Positions 8,136 through 17,086 of a stretch of 64,000 nt of DNA are shown in pieces. Position 1 is the stretch's first letter; each line of letters opens with the position of its first letter. The DNA comes from Collinsella sp. AF23-2 (GTDB lineage: Bacteria; Actinomycetota; Coriobacteriia; Coriobacteriales; Coriobacteriaceae): the NCBI RefSeq assembly GCF_003459245.1, contig NZ_QRVG01000007.1, positions 25,180 to 89,179 of the forward strand, in the 5' to 3' direction. The notes beneath the pieces were generated by a model that saw only the letters and a list, made by a program, of their open reading frames with translations, was not told where the DNA came from and did no database searches. Both the position numbers and the translations under genes were made by a program.

Positions 8136-9662
8136 ATGATCCGTATTCGCTCCATAGAGCTCTCAAATGTGAAAAACGTTGCTAACGGCACGATCGGCTT
8201 CAAGGACAGCCCCTTCGGTTCCAGCGTGATGGGAATATACGGTCAGAACGGATCGGGCAAGACCGCCGTCGTCGAATCCCTCGCGCGAGTCCAGGATTTG
8301 ATGTGCGGCTTTCCGCTCGACCGTGAAAGCGTCGATCTGATCGGCCCCTCTGCCGAGTGCGCCAAAATCAGCATCGAGGTCGAGGTGACGGAGGGTTCCC
8401 CTTCCTCGCTCGGCTTCGTAGGCGGGCTCGGCGGCACCGTAGCGGCCGGGAAGCCCTTCACAGTTTGCTACTCGTTCTCCTTCGACAGGCTCGACGACAG
8501 ACCGCGCCTCCTCTCCGAGGACCTCTCCGTCCGCGCCGAGGGGCTCGTCAAGAGAAGGCTCGCCGCCTACGATGCGGCCGATACCGAGGACAGCCAGAAC
8601 CTGAAGCCCGTCAACAGGTGGCGGGCACTCAGAAATCTCGCCGGAAGGGAGGCCGACCTCGACCTCACCGTCGCACGGCGCTCCCCCGACCTGCAGGGCT
8701 CCTCGAAGCTGTTCTCGAACGCCATGGTCGCCTTCGCGGTCGCCGCGAGAAAGTCCTATCTCGAGCGCCTCGGAAATAACTCCCTATCCGAGGCGGCGAG
8801 GACGGCGTACGAGAGCGTATTGGTTCCACTCATGGACTCCACGACGCTCCTGAACAGGTTCGCCGACGATAAGATGAGGGTCTGTGACACGCGCCGAAGC
8901 GCGGCGCTGGCGTTCAACATCTTCCTCCTCGCCTCCCCGGGCAGCAGCACAGGCGGATGGTCACCCGAGGAGGCCGGAAAGGCCCCTGTCATCCGCGACG
9001 TGTCACTCCCTATCGATCAGACAACGGTCCTCCCCTCAGAAGTCTGCGACTCGGTCCGCAAGACCGTCGAGACCATCAACTGCGCGCTTGGGGCAATCGT
9101 TCCGGGACTCAGCATCCAAGTGAACACCCTCCACGGCGAAACGATGGAAGACGGCACACCGGGCGAGCGCGTCGAGCTCCTATCATGCCGGCAGGGGGTA
9201 CGCGTCCCCTTCAGAACAGAATCGGAAGGAATCAAGAAGATCGCATCGATGCTCGGCTGGCTGATAAACGTCTTCAATGACGACAGCGCCTGTCTCGTCG
9301 TTGACGAGATCGACTCCGGAGTGTTCGAGTTCCTGCTCGGCGAGCTCCTCGAAGTCGTGACCGAGCAGGGCAAGGGCCAGCTCATCTTCACCGCTCACAA
9401 CCTGCGAGCGCTTGAATGTCTCCCGGTCGGATGCCTCGTCTTCTCGACCTCCAACCCCAACAACCGCTACATCGGGTTCCGGGGCATGGCACCCTCGAAC
9501 AACCTCAGGAACCAATACCTGAGAGCCATCAACCTCGGGGGGCAGAAGGAACAGCTGTACGAGCCGACCAGAACCTCCGCGATAGGCTCCGCCCTCCTTG
9601 AGGCTGGAAGCCCCCAGGCCCTCGACTTCGACTCCCTTCTGTCCTCCATGGGAGGCGAGTGA
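8136..9662 (+). CDS. AAA15-type ATPase, putative defence system subunit
   Basis: 508 aa. It begins MIRIRSIELSNVKNV, like the ATPases of RloA, AbiL and PARIS AriA. Walker A is GQNGSGKT (36-43), Walker B is ACLVVDEID (about 384-393) and the switch His lies in FTAHN (about 418-422). An ABC-type signature is expected before Walker B around TESEGIKKIASML. A long insertion of about 300 residues separates Walker A from the C-terminal part. The ATG at 8136 follows AAGGAGG by five bases. Its stop lies three bases before the next ATG, and the pair is expected to act together. Other AAA15 enzymes of unknown role are possible, but pairing with a TOPRIM-like gene favours anti-phage defence. Confidence 0.8.
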   Translation: MIRIRSIELSNVKNVANGTIGFKDSPFGSSVMGIYGQNGSGKTAVVESLARVQDLMCGFPLDRESVDLIGPSAECAKISIEVEVTEGSPSSLGFVGGLGGTVAAGKPFTVCYSFSFDRLDDRPRLLSEDLSVRAEGLVKRRLAAYDAADTEDSQNLKPVNRWRALRNLAGREADLDLTVARRSPDLQGSSKLFSNAMVAFAVAARKSYLERLGNNSLSEAARTAYESVLVPLMDSTTLLNRFADDKMRVCDTRRSAALAFNIFLLASPGSSTGGWSPEEAGKAPVIRDVSLPIDQTTVLPSEVCDSVRKTVETINCALGAIVPGLSIQVNTLHGETMEDGTPGERVELLSCRQGVRVPFRTESEGIKKIASMLGWLINVFNDDSACLVVDEIDSGVFEFLLGELLEVVTEQGKGQLIFTAHNLRALECLPVGCLVFSTSNPNNRYIGFRGMAPSNNLRNQYLRAINLGGQKEQLYEPTRTSAIGSALLEAGSPQALDFDSLLSSMGGE

Positions 9663-9664
9663 CC

Positions 9665-10441
9665 ATGGCAAGGGAGAAGCGGGTCGTCCTGATTCTCGTG
9701 GAGGGGCCGAGCGATGAAAACGCGCTCCTCGAGCCCATGCAGGCCGCGCTCAACTTCGCCGCAAACGGTGCACCGCCCGAGGCGAGGGCGCTCGCCTTCC
9801 ACTGCGACGTTACCACGGTGCGACCCTTCTCATGGGAGGCCTCCTTCGCCGTCAAGGACAGGGTGCGCGACACCGTGCGCCAGTTCGTCGTCGACCGCAT
9901 CGCGTCGCGGCACGAGTACGAATGGACCGACCTCGACCGGATCATCCACATCGTCGACCTGGACGGCGCCTTCATACCGAACGAGTGCATCGTCGAGGGG
10001 GACTGCGATGGATTCGTCTATGGCCGCGACTCTATCACCGCCCGGGACACCGCTAGGGTGGTAGACAGAAACGAGAGAAAGTCTGCCGCGCTGCTTGAGC
10101 TCGCGGGCACGCGCGAGCTCAAGCACAGAAAACACGCAGTCCCCTACAGAGTCTACTTCATGTCCCGCAACCTCGAGCATGCGCTCTACGGCTCCGTACG
10201 CGAATTCAGCGATGACGAGAAGAGGCAGCTTTCCGCAGCCTTCGGCAAGAAATACCGGAACGACCCCGAGGGTTTCATCAATCTGCTCCGAAGCGGGGAC
10301 GTAAAGGTTCCGGGCGATACCGTGGAGGAGACATGGCGCTACGCCCGGGAAGGCACTAATTCCCTCCACCGGGGCTCAAGCCTTCACCTCTTCTTCTCTG
10401 ACTCTGAACCGGAATCTCCGCCCCGGCCATCCGCTCCCTAG
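9665..10441 (+). CDS. TOPRIM/RloB-like protein, putative defence effector
   Basis: 258 aa. The first strand ends in ILVEGPSDE (10-18) with the TOPRIM-like Glu13 and Asp17. IHIVDLDG (94-101) gives the DxD pair Asp98/Asp100. FMSRNLEHALYG (165-176) resembles the asparagine-glutamate segment of RloB/AbiLii-like proteins. These are the residues of a metal-dependent nuclease or nucleotidyl-transfer site, but activity is inferred. ATG 9665 is favoured because GGAGG lies ten bases upstream inside the ATPase gene; GTG 9659 would overlap. OLD, PARIS, AbiL and RloAB systems all combine such an ATPase and such a partner. Which family this belongs to cannot be settled by eye. Confidence 0.72.
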   Translation: MAREKRVVLILVEGPSDENALLEPMQAALNFAANGAPPEARALAFHCDVTTVRPFSWEASFAVKDRVRDTVRQFVVDRIASRHEYEWTDLDRIIHIVDLDGAFIPNECIVEGDCDGFVYGRDSITARDTARVVDRNERKSAALLELAGTRELKHRKHAVPYRVYFMSRNLEHALYGSVREFSDDEKRQLSAAFGKKYRNDPEGFINLLRSGDVKVPGDTVEETWRYAREGTNSLHRGSSLHLFFSDSEPESPPRPSAP

Positions 10442-10742
10442 GATCCGAAAGCCCGAATGTCGTGCTGGCGCTTGTGCGAGACGATCAACTTTCGGCAGTC
10501 GCTGCTCCCCGTTTTGATCGCATGGCTCTTCCCCGTCGCCCTCCAGCGCCGGGGGTTCCCCTCCATCGCGAAGAGGTAATCCCCGTCCGGCCTTGCCGTC
10601 TCTGTAACGCCGAGCCTCCCGACGCGCCTCAAGGAAGGCGGGGTCGTCCCGGGAGAGTGGACAAAACTATAGAGACACGTTCCAAATTGACTAAAGGGTG
10701 ATATGGGTTAGACGCCAGGCAATTTCCCATTTCTTAAAAGAA
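10442..10742. other. Gap downstream of the TOPRIM gene
   Basis: No supported gene. A minus-strand frame near 10438-10632 is open and GC-rich at third positions but begins with TTG, has no ribosome site and no recognised motif. It may be a remnant of a gene cut when the island was inserted. Confidence 0.35.
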
Positions 10743-10783
10743 GAGAGGGGGCACCTGTCGCAAAAGACCGGGTGTCCCCTCTC
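10743..10783 (-). terminator. Intrinsic terminator of pepD
   Basis: GAGAGGGG (10743-10750) pairs with CCCCTCTC (10776-10783), and the stem continues inward with CACC/GGTG after one mismatch. On the minus strand it is followed by TTCTTTT. It marks the end of pepD transcription and the right border of the accessory island. Confidence 0.75.
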
Positions 10784-10838
10784 GTAATGTCATTTGCAAT
10801 CCGCTAGCACGTGGCTCGGACCGCTGCCGGCGTGACCT

Positions 10839-12296
10839 TTACGCGGCAAGGCGCTTGAGGACGTCGATGAGCAGCTCGTAGAAGCGCTCGGCAGAAGCGA
10901 GCTCCATGCTCTCGTCCGGGGTGTGGACATCGGAGAGCGTCGGGCCCACGGCGATGGCGTCCAGACCGTGCAGGGCCTCGGCAAACAGGCCGCACTCAAG
11001 GCCGGCGTGAATGGACTCGATGCGCAGCTCGGAGCCAAAGAGCTCACGATAGCTCTCGACAAAGACGTCGCGGACCGGCGAATGCTCGGCATAGCTCCAG
11101 CCGGGATACTCGAACTCAAACTTGGCGTCGAAGCCCAGGACATCGGCCAGCGTCTGCAGGCGGTCCTTGAACTCGTCCTGCAGCGAGGTGATCGAGGAGC
11201 GCGGGGACAGCATGATCTTGACCTCGTCGTCAGAAGTGGCAACCACACCGATGTTGGAGGAAACCTCGACGGAGCCGTCGGTGGCGACGTTGCGGCGAAT
11301 CACGCCGTTAGGGGCAAGACGCAGGGCGCGGATGAGGGCAAGCGCGGACTTCTGGTCCATGGCCTCGACCTCAGCGTTATCGGCAATCTCGACGGTGCAG
11401 GTAAAGCCGGGGTCGAAGACCTCGAGCTCGGCAGTGACGTCGGCGATGATGCCCTTTGCGATCTGGGCCGCGGCCTCGGCGGCAGCGTGGTCGGCGTAGA
11501 CCAGAACAGCCTTGCACTCACGGTTGATGGCGTTGTCCTTGGTGCCGCCGTTAAAGCTAACGATGGCGGGCTCGCCGGCAACCATCAGGCGGTCGATGAT
11601 GCGGGCCATGATGAGGTTGCCGTTGCCGCGCTCTAGGTTGATATCGTTGCCGGAATGACCACCCAGTAGGCCGGAGATGTCGAGCGTGAGGGTGCTGCCG
11701 GTCTTGTGCTCGCGCACGATGGGGCAGGCGTAGGTAACAACGACGCCGCCGGCGCAGCTGACGGTGGCAACGCCCTCTTCCTCGGAGTCAAGGTTAATCA
11801 TGGTGCGGGCGCTAATCTGGGACTTGTCGAGCGTCTCGGCACCGACCAGGCCAGTCTCCTCGTCGGTGGTGAATACGCACTCGAGGGCGGGGTGAACGAT
11901 CGAATCGTCATCGAGAACAGTGAGCATCAGAGCGACAGCAATGCCGTTGTCGGCACCCAGGGTGGTGCCGTTAGCGGTGAGGACGCCGTCCTTGACGACC
12001 AGGTCGATACCGTCGGTCGTAAAGTCGTGCTCAACGGAGCCCAACTTGTCGCACACCATATCGATGTGGCCCTGCAGCATCACGGCCGGAGCATTCTCGG
12101 CGCCGGCAGAAGCGGGCTTGCGAATGATGACGTTGTAGACCTCGTCCTGGTACACATCGAGGCCGCGCTCCTTGGCAAACGCAACCAGGAAATCGCTGAT
12201 GCCCTTCTCGTTGCCAGACCCACGGGGGATCGCGCTGACCTCCTCAAAGAAATGGAACAGCTGGGCGGGCTCGTAGCCGGTAATCTTGTAATCCAT
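10839..12296 (-). CDS. pepD: Aminoacyl-histidine dipeptidase (M20 family)
   Basis: 485 aa from the ATG at 12296, which has AAGGAGG five bases upstream; longer in-frame starts lack one. Metal-binding segments of the family are visible: LQGHIDMVCD (His and Asp), TLGADNGIA (Asp) and TTDEETGLVG (catalytic and ligand Glu). HSGNDI in GGHSGNDINLERGN belongs to the dimerisation/lid domain. It hydrolyses Xaa-His and other unspecific dipeptides in the cytosol, feeding amino acids to a fermentative metabolism. It is transcribed alone, with a terminator at 10743. Confidence 0.93.
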   Translation of the reverse strand: MDYKITGYEPAQLFHFFEEVSAIPRGSGNEKGISDFLVAFAKERGLDVYQDEVYNVIIRKPASAGAENAPAVMLQGHIDMVCDKLGSVEHDFTTDGIDLVVKDGVLTANGTTLGADNGIAVALMLTVLDDDSIVHPALECVFTTDEETGLVGAETLDKSQISARTMINLDSEEEGVATVSCAGGVVVTYACPIVREHKTGSTLTLDISGLLGGHSGNDINLERGNGNLIMARIIDRLMVAGEPAIVSFNGGTKDNAINRECKAVLVYADHAAAEAAAQIAKGIIADVTAELEVFDPGFTCTVEIADNAEVEAMDQKSALALIRALRLAPNGVIRRNVATDGSVEVSSNIGVVATSDDEVKIMLSPRSSITSLQDEFKDRLQTLADVLGFDAKFEFEYPGWSYAEHSPVRDVFVESYRELFGSELRIESIHAGLECGLFAEALHGLDAIAVGPTLSDVHTPDESMELASAERFYELLIDVLKRLAA

Positions 12297-12444
12297 GGTG
12301 CCTCCTTGGCGCAACTGGTTAGACAGTAAGACATGCGCCTTGTATATTCCCAGACTTTGCGTGCATAAACCAGTCGAAAACGCCGAGCGCCCTCGCATCA
12401 TCGGCTAACGGCGGGGAAACGCTACTTTATTAAGATAAAGCAGG

Positions 12445-12966
12445 TTAGACGGGCCGCACCGAAGGGGCGTTGGACCCTTCAACCAACCTCAAAGCTTGAT
12501 CAACGTTTATGCATACGCCATTGGTATGTTTAATGAGGTTTTTGTCCTCCGTCACGACGTAATCGGCATCAATGCGATTAGCGACGCCCAGTATCAGGTC
12601 GTCCTCAAAGTCGTTGTGATGATACTTGAACACAAAGGAGTCGAAGACCTCATCTGCACCGACCGGGGCGATGAGGGCTAGCTCGCGCATCTGTCGAACG
12701 CATGCCCAGGCCGTTTCGTCTGCCGCCGCAATGGCGTTATCGCTCAGTGAGCCAGTCTTTCTTCGGCACTCCTGCTTGATTGCCGCCGAGACAAGATATG
12801 AAACGTCTTTGACCGAAAGCGACGAGGCAAACAGGGCAATCCGCTCCGAGGCGTCGGCAATCTCGATCAGATGGGCGACATTTGCCGTACGGTCGGACCT
12901 GCCAGAAAAATAATCCATCCATACGTTGGTATCGATTAACAGCTTGAGGACGCCTTCTGTGCTCAT
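12445..12966 (-). CDS. PIN-domain toxin of a toxin-antitoxin pair
   Basis: 173 aa from the ATG at 12966. PIN signature residues are present: LLIDTNVWMDYF (first Asp), a Glu-bearing central helix, DFEDDLILG (acidic pair) and YVVTEDKNLI (last acidic site). VapC-like PIN proteins are Mg-dependent RNases that cut tRNA or rRNA. The ATG overlaps the antitoxin stop by four bases (ATGA), so synthesis is coupled. At about 170 residues it is longer than classic VapC (about 130). An MGGTM extension from 12978 is possible but less likely. Confidence 0.85.
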   Translation of the reverse strand: MSTEGVLKLLIDTNVWMDYFSGRSDRTANVAHLIEIADASERIALFASSLSVKDVSYLVSAAIKQECRRKTGSLSDNAIAAADETAWACVRQMRELALIAPVGADEVFDSFVFKYHHNDFEDDLILGVANRIDADYVVTEDKNLIKHTNGVCINVDQALRLVEGSNAPSVRPV

Positions 12967-13322
12967 AGTTCCACCCACTCGGGATAGCGCTCCGCCATGG
13001 CCTCCTCATAGAGGTCGTCATAGTCTCCCGAGAACTCAGGGATGGGGATGCCGTATTTGAGGCACGAATCGCGAACGATATGGCTGCCTTGCGCGGCCCT
13101 TGACTCCATGCGCCGGGGCTCCACTCCGTCAGAAACTGGAGCCGCCGCGTCTCCCTTCGAGGGCATATGTCCGTTAACGACCAGATACTCCCAAAGTGTC
13201 CGAACGGCTTGCGACGGCGTCATGCCAATCTGTGCCAAAACGGCGTCCCCGGCATCCTTGAGTTGGCGATCCATGCGCACGTTCATCTGAACCGGCCGTG
13301 AGTCTAGTATCGACATAGACAT
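12963..13322 (-). CDS. RelB/DinJ-like antitoxin
   Basis: 119 aa. The N-terminal VQMNVRMDRQLKDAGDAVLAQI and MTPSQAVRTLWEYLVVNGHMP form the ribbon-helix-helix fold of RelB/DinJ antitoxins. The region after residue 60 is a longer, acidic tail (SGDYDDLYEEAMAERYPEW) expected to wrap the toxin. AAAGGAG lies five bases before the ATG. DinJ-type antitoxins normally pair with RelE/YafQ-fold toxins, but here the partner is a PIN protein. Autorepression through the palindrome at 13336-13364 is likely. Confidence 0.85.
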   Translation of the reverse strand: MSMSILDSRPVQMNVRMDRQLKDAGDAVLAQIGMTPSQAVRTLWEYLVVNGHMPSKGDAAAPVSDGVEPRRMESRAAQGSHIVRDSCLKYGIPIPEFSGDYDDLYEEAMAERYPEWVEL

Positions 13323-13335
13323 GTTGGCTCCTTTT

Positions 13336-13364
13336 GCTATACGCTTTCCTTTACTTAGTATAGC
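13336..13364 (-). promoter_or_regulatory. Toxin-antitoxin promoter and operator
   Basis: Minus strand: TGCTATACT is an extended -10 (TATACT at 13357-13362). The arms GTATAGC (13358-13364) and GCTATAC (13336-13342) form a 7-bp inverted repeat that overlaps the -10. This is the expected layout for autoregulation by a ribbon-helix-helix antitoxin. Confidence 0.65.
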
Positions 13365-13394
13365 ATTTAGGATGAATGCCGCCTTTACCAGAAA

Positions 13395-13420
13395 GGGGAC
13401 GTCCCAGCTGGAACATCCCC
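13395..13420 (-). terminator. Likely clpC terminator
   Basis: On the minus strand GGGGATGTTCCAG pairs with CTGGGACGTCCCC over 13 bp with two G-U pairs, followed by TTTCT. On the plus strand the same two positions are C-A mismatches, so the hairpin favours minus-strand RNA, 23 bases after the clpC stop. Confidence 0.6.
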
Positions 13421-13442
13421 TTCATTCAGACTATTTCACACT

Positions 13443-16085
13443 TTACAGCGCGCCAGAGCCGGCTTGCATCATGCCGCCGGGGCCCGAGGTCACGCCGCCG
13501 CTTACGGGCGTGGCGTTGCCGGTGTGCGGCGCCGCCGGAGCGGTATCGCCGCCGAGCGCGCCGACCGGACGCGGTGCCGGAATCTCGCCCGTGCCGTGGC
13601 TAAAGACAAACTTGCCGTCGGCCACATCGCACAGGACGGTATCGCCCTCGCCCCACTCGCCGGCCAGCAGCTCCTCGGACAGCGGGTCCTCAATGAGCTT
13701 TTGGATGGCGCGGCGCAGCGGACGCGCGCCATTGGTGAGGTCGGTGCCCTCGGCCACAATCTTGTCGTAGGCCGCATCGGTGAGCTTGATGTTCATGCCG
13801 TTGGCAATCAGGCGTTGACGCAAGTCGTCCACCAGCAGGTGCGCGATCTTGGTCAGATTCTCGCCCGAAAGCTTCTGGAACACCACGATGTCGTCGATAC
13901 GGTTGAGCAGCTCGGGGCGGAACAGGCGCTTGAGTTCGCCCATCGCACGGCCCTTAATCTCGCTCGAGGTAAGGCCGTGCTCGCCGGTGGTGCCAAAGCC
14001 AACGCTCGCATCCTGCGCAATCTCGCGGGCGCCCACGTTGGACGTCATGATGATCACGGTATTGCGGAAGTCGACCGTCTTGCCTTGGCTATCGGTCAGG
14101 CGGCCCTCCTCCAGCACCTGCAGCAGAATGTTGAAGATATCGGGGTGCGCCTTCTCGATCTCGTCAAACAGCACAACCGAGTACGGATGACGGCGCACGG
14201 CCTTGGTGAGCTGACCGCCCTCGTCATGGCCAACGTAGCCCGGGGGGCTACCGATAAGCTTGGAGACCTCGAACTCGCTGCCAAACTCCGACATGTCGAA
14301 GCTGATGAGCGCGTCCTTGCTGCCAAAGAGATACTCGGCAAGCGTCTTGGCGAGCTCGGTCTTGCCCGTGCCGGTGGGACCCAGGAAGATAAAGCTGCCG
14401 CCGGGGCGACGCGGGTCCTTGAGCGGCGAGCGACTGCGGCGCACGGCCTTGGCAACGGCCTCGACTGCCTCGTCCTGGCCGATAATGCGGGTCTTGAGCA
14501 CGCTTTCGGTCTGCAGCAGGCGACGGCTCTCGCTCTCGGTGAGCGAAGACACCGGCACACCCGAGGTCACGGAGACGATGTCGGCGATCTGGGCGACGTC
14601 GATGGTGAGCGGGCTCGCGTCGAGCTCGGCCGTCCAGGCAGCCTTGGCCTCGGCAACCTCAATCTCGGCAGCCTTTTGCTGCTCAGTGATCTCGGCAGCC
14701 TTGTTCATGTCGTCGCTCTCGGTGGCCTCCTGTGCGGCAGCCTTGAGCTCTTCGACGCGATGCTCGGCCTCGCGCACCGGCTCGGGCGCGCGGTTAGCGG
14801 CGATGCGGGCGCGGGCACCGGCCTCGTCGATAAGGTCGATGGCCTTATCGGGCAGGAAGCGGTCCTGAATGTAGCGGTTGGAGAGGTTCGCGGCGGCCTC
14901 GATAGCACCCTGTGTGTAACGCACATGGTGGTGCTCCTCGTAGCGCGGCTTGAGCGCGGTCAGGATCTTGACCGTGTCCTCGACGCTCGGCTCCTCGACA
15001 TCGATTGTCTGGAAGCGACGCTCAAAGGCCGGATCCTTGGTGAGGTACTTGCGGAACTCCTCGGCCGTGGTGGCGCCGATGATCTGGAAGGCACCGCGTG
15101 CGAGAACGGGCTTGAGCATGGAGCTCGCATCGATAGAACCCTCAGCAGAGCCGGCACCGATGATGGTGTGCATCTCGTCGATAAACAAGATAACGTCGTC
15201 GGCTTCGGTCGCCTCCTGGATCACGTTCTTGAGACGCTCCTCGAACTCGCCGCGATACTTGGCGCCCGCAACAAGACCCGGCAGGTCGAGTGTCCAGATA
15301 TTCTGGTTCATGAGGTTCTCGGGCACGTTGCCGGCGGCAATCTGCTGAGCCAGGCCCTCGACGATGGCTGTCTTGCCCACGCCGGGATCACCCAAGATAA
15401 GCGGGTTGTTCTTGGTGCGGCGCGAAAGGATCTCCATCATGCGCTGGACTTCCTTTTCGCGACCGATCACGGGATCGAGCTTGCCGTCGCGCGCCTTCTG
15501 TGTGAGGTTGGTGGCGAACTGCTTGAGCGTGTCGGTGCCGTCCCCCTTTTGCTGTGAGGCGTCCGAGCCGCTAAAGAACGGCAGGCCCGCACCGGGGCGG
15601 CCGGCGCCAGCTCCGGCGAGCGGACGCTTCTTGTCCTGGTCCTTGGCGGTGAGCTTTTCGATGGCCTTTTTGATAGAAGCGGACGAAACACCCAGGCGCA
15701 TGAGGATGTCCATGGCCATTCCGTTGCCCTCTTCGACGATACCGATGAGCAGGTGCTCGGTCGACACATAGGTCTGGTTGTTCTCGCGCGCCACACGGAA
15801 GGAACGCTCCATCACGCTAATGACGAGCGGCGTAAAGGCGAGCTTGGCGGCCTCGGTCTCCTCGCTGGGCTCGGGAACGGTGGTCTGGACCTCCTTGAGG
15901 GTGTCCATGATGTCGTCGTAGGAGATATCGAGCGAGCGCAGTGCCTCGGCGGCAATGCCCTCGTCCTCCTTAGCGAGCGCGAGCAGCAGATGCTCGGTAC
16001 CCACTTTATTTGAGTGTAGATCGAGCGCCTCTTGCTTGGCCATGGACATGACCTTGCGCGCGCGATCGGTAAAACGGTCTAACAT
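13443..16085 (-). CDS. clpC: ATP-dependent Clp protease ATPase subunit ClpC
   Basis: 880 aa from the ATG at 16085 (AGAGGAA upstream). Two Clp_N repeats fill residues 1-145. AAA1 has Walker A GDPGVGKT (232-239) and Walker [10 protein letters not shown] coiled middle domain (about 430-490) is of the short ClpC type. AAA2 has Walker A GPTGTGKT (569-576). The C-terminal 50 residues are Gly/Ala/Pro-rich and probably flexible. ClpC unfolds substrates and feeds ClpP, usually with an adaptor such as MecA. No ctsR or mcsAB genes are adjacent, so the regulation differs from Bacillus. Confidence 0.95.
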   Translation of the reverse strand: MLDRFTDRARKVMSMAKQEALDLHSNKVGTEHLLLALAKEDEGIAAEALRSLDISYDDIMDTLKEVQTTVPEPSEETEAAKLAFTPLVISVMERSFRVARENNQTYVSTEHLLIGIVEEGNGMAMDILMRLGVSSASIKKAIEKLTAKDQDKKRPLAGAGAGRPGAGLPFFSGSDASQQKGDGTDTLKQFATNLTQKARDGKLDPVIGREKEVQRMMEILSRRTKNNPLILGDPGVGKTAIVEGLAQQIAAGNVPENLMNQNIWTLDLPGLVAGAKYRGEFEERLKNVIQEATEADDVILFIDEMHTIIGAGSAEGSIDASSMLKPVLARGAFQIIGATTAEEFRKYLTKDPAFERRFQTIDVEEPSVEDTVKILTALKPRYEEHHHVRYTQGAIEAAANLSNRYIQDRFLPDKAIDLIDEAGARARIAANRAPEPVREAEHRVEELKAAAQEATESDDMNKAAEITEQQKAAEIEVAEAKAAWTAELDASPLTIDVAQIADIVSVTSGVPVSSLTESESRRLLQTESVLKTRIIGQDEAVEAVAKAVRRSRSPLKDPRRPGGSFIFLGPTGTGKTELAKTLAEYLFGSKDALISFDMSEFGSEFEVSKLIGSPPGYVGHDEGGQLTKAVRRHPYSVVLFDEIEKAHPDIFNILLQVLEEGRLTDSQGKTVDFRNTVIIMTSNVGAREIAQDASVGFGTTGEHGLTSSEIKGRAMGELKRLFRPELLNRIDDIVVFQKLSGENLTKIAHLLVDDLRQRLIANGMNIKLTDAAYDKIVAEGTDLTNGARPLRRAIQKLIEDPLSEELLAGEWGEGDTVLCDVADGKFVFSHGTGEIPAPRPVGALGGDTAPAAPHTGNATPVSGGVTSGPGGMMQAGSGAL

Positions 16086-16121
16086 GCTAGTTCCTCTTAG
16101 ACGAGCTAGTTTTTTCAAACG

Positions 16122-16173
16122 CAAAGCGCCGCCCCGCGGCAGCGCTTTGGTCTCTTTACCCATATGGAGTATA
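16122..16173 (-). promoter_or_regulatory. clpC promoter -10 and leader hairpin
   Basis: TATACT on the minus strand (16168-16173) is a good -10. The leader it would give contains a 12-bp hairpin: CAAAGCGCTGCC pairs with GGCGGCGCTTTG (16122-16149, one G-U pair, GCGG loop), about 37 bases before the ATG. No CtsR or HAIR box was seen. The hairpin may act as a thermosensor-like or mRNA-stability element; that is inference. Confidence 0.5.
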
Positions 16174-16271
16174 TGTTAACCGTTGGGACCTTTTCCGCAC
16201 GGAGCCATACGACAACGTCTACAAAAAAGGAATCGCTCCGGTCTGTTTGGGGGTCTGGTTCTGAGCGTTGC

Positions 16272-16865
16272 CTAGCAGGCAGGCTCGACGTCCATGCCCT
16301 CGGAAATGTTGGCAACCTCCTCGGCAGCGGGAGCACCCGGCATGTGCACGAGCTCCATGTGCGGCTCGGCAAAGACCGTGCCCATGGGGAAGGCGCGACG
16401 GAAGACAAACCGGGCAACCGGACCGGCCACCAGCAGGTTCCAGGGCAGGGCCATGATAAAGTTGCGCGGAATGTTGACGAGCCACATCATCGGCAGCGCC
16501 TGCAAATTGGCAAGCGGGCCGCCGGGCATATGGAACAGGCCCTCGCAGGCGCCGTAGAGCGACATGATGATGACCATGGGGACGACCATGCAGGAGCTGA
16601 CGGCGAGCGTCATAGCGAGCGGCGAGCTCTTGCCCGGAGTAACCAGGAACTTGAAGGCGAAGCCTTTGGCTGGCGGGCTGGCGATAAACCAGTCGCAGCA
16701 CATGGCAAAGACGTAGGCAACGGGGAAGCCAAGCCATGCAGCGGCAACAACCTCGCCGTTGATGGCCCCATGCTGCAGGGCAACGTTGTAGATGCTCATC
16801 CAGAGCACCATACAAAAACACATGATAAAGGTGAACAGCAGGCTCTCTCGTTTGTTGATAGGCAT
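16272..16865 (-). CDS. DUF2798 membrane protein
   Basis: 197 aa from the ATG at 16865. The two halves each show an MCFCMVLWMSIYN / SSCMVVPMVIIMSLYG type helix, the duplicated two-helix unit of DUF2798 proteins. Four hydrophobic helices are followed by a soluble tail, PHMELVHMPGAPAAEEVANI. The function of the family is unknown. AAAGGA lies ten bases upstream, somewhat far. It appears monocistronic, between the ThrE terminator and the clpC promoter. Confidence 0.8.
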   Translation of the reverse strand: MPINKRESLLFTFIMCFCMVLWMSIYNVALQHGAINGEVVAAAWLGFPVAYVFAMCCDWFIASPPAKGFAFKFLVTPGKSSPLAMTLAVSSCMVVPMVIIMSLYGACEGLFHMPGGPLANLQALPMMWLVNIPRNFIMALPWNLLVAGPVARFVFRRAFPMGTVFAEPHMELVHMPGAPAAEEVANISEGMDVEPAC

Positions 16866-16905
16866 AAAGGGCGAAATCCTTTCTGTGTTACGCCGCGGCG
16901 CGTGC

Positions 16906-16957
16906 AAAAAAACGGGCAGGCGAGATGGAGTTACTGGGACTTCATCTCGCCCGCCCG
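16906..16957 (-). terminator. Intrinsic terminator of the ThrE-like gene
   Basis: GGCGAGATG pairs with CATCTCGCC (stem inside 16914-16957), extended outward by GGGC/GCCC. On the minus strand seven T follow (16906-16912). It ends the transcript of the exporter gene at 17087. Confidence 0.85.
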
Positions 16958-17053
16958 CGGTACGTGCGTCTGCGACTGCTTATGTGGTGGAACTACCCTA
17001 ACACGAACAACACGCGCTTCGTAAGCGTTGAGTTTGTGGAGATGCTCGGCGTA

Positions 17054-17086
17054 TTGGTGCAAAGTAACCTGTCCCCCTTGCACCAA
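17054..17086. repeat. GGGACAG hairpin element, copy D
   Basis: TTGGTGCAA (17054-17062) and TTGCACCAA (17078-17086) enclose AGTAACCTGTCCCCC. Read on the minus strand the loop is GGGGGACAGGTTACT. The element begins directly at the TAA stop (17087-17089) of the ThrE-like gene. It is one of at least five related hairpins in this window. Confidence 0.75.

Noticed and set aside
10438..10632. Possible transposase fragment on the minus strand
   Set aside because: No DDE or HUH motif, TTG start without ribosome site; only an open frame of uncertain origin.
13464..15557. 697-codon plus-strand frame opposite clpC
   Set aside because: Antisense shadow in GC-rich DNA; clpC on the minus strand has complete domain motifs.
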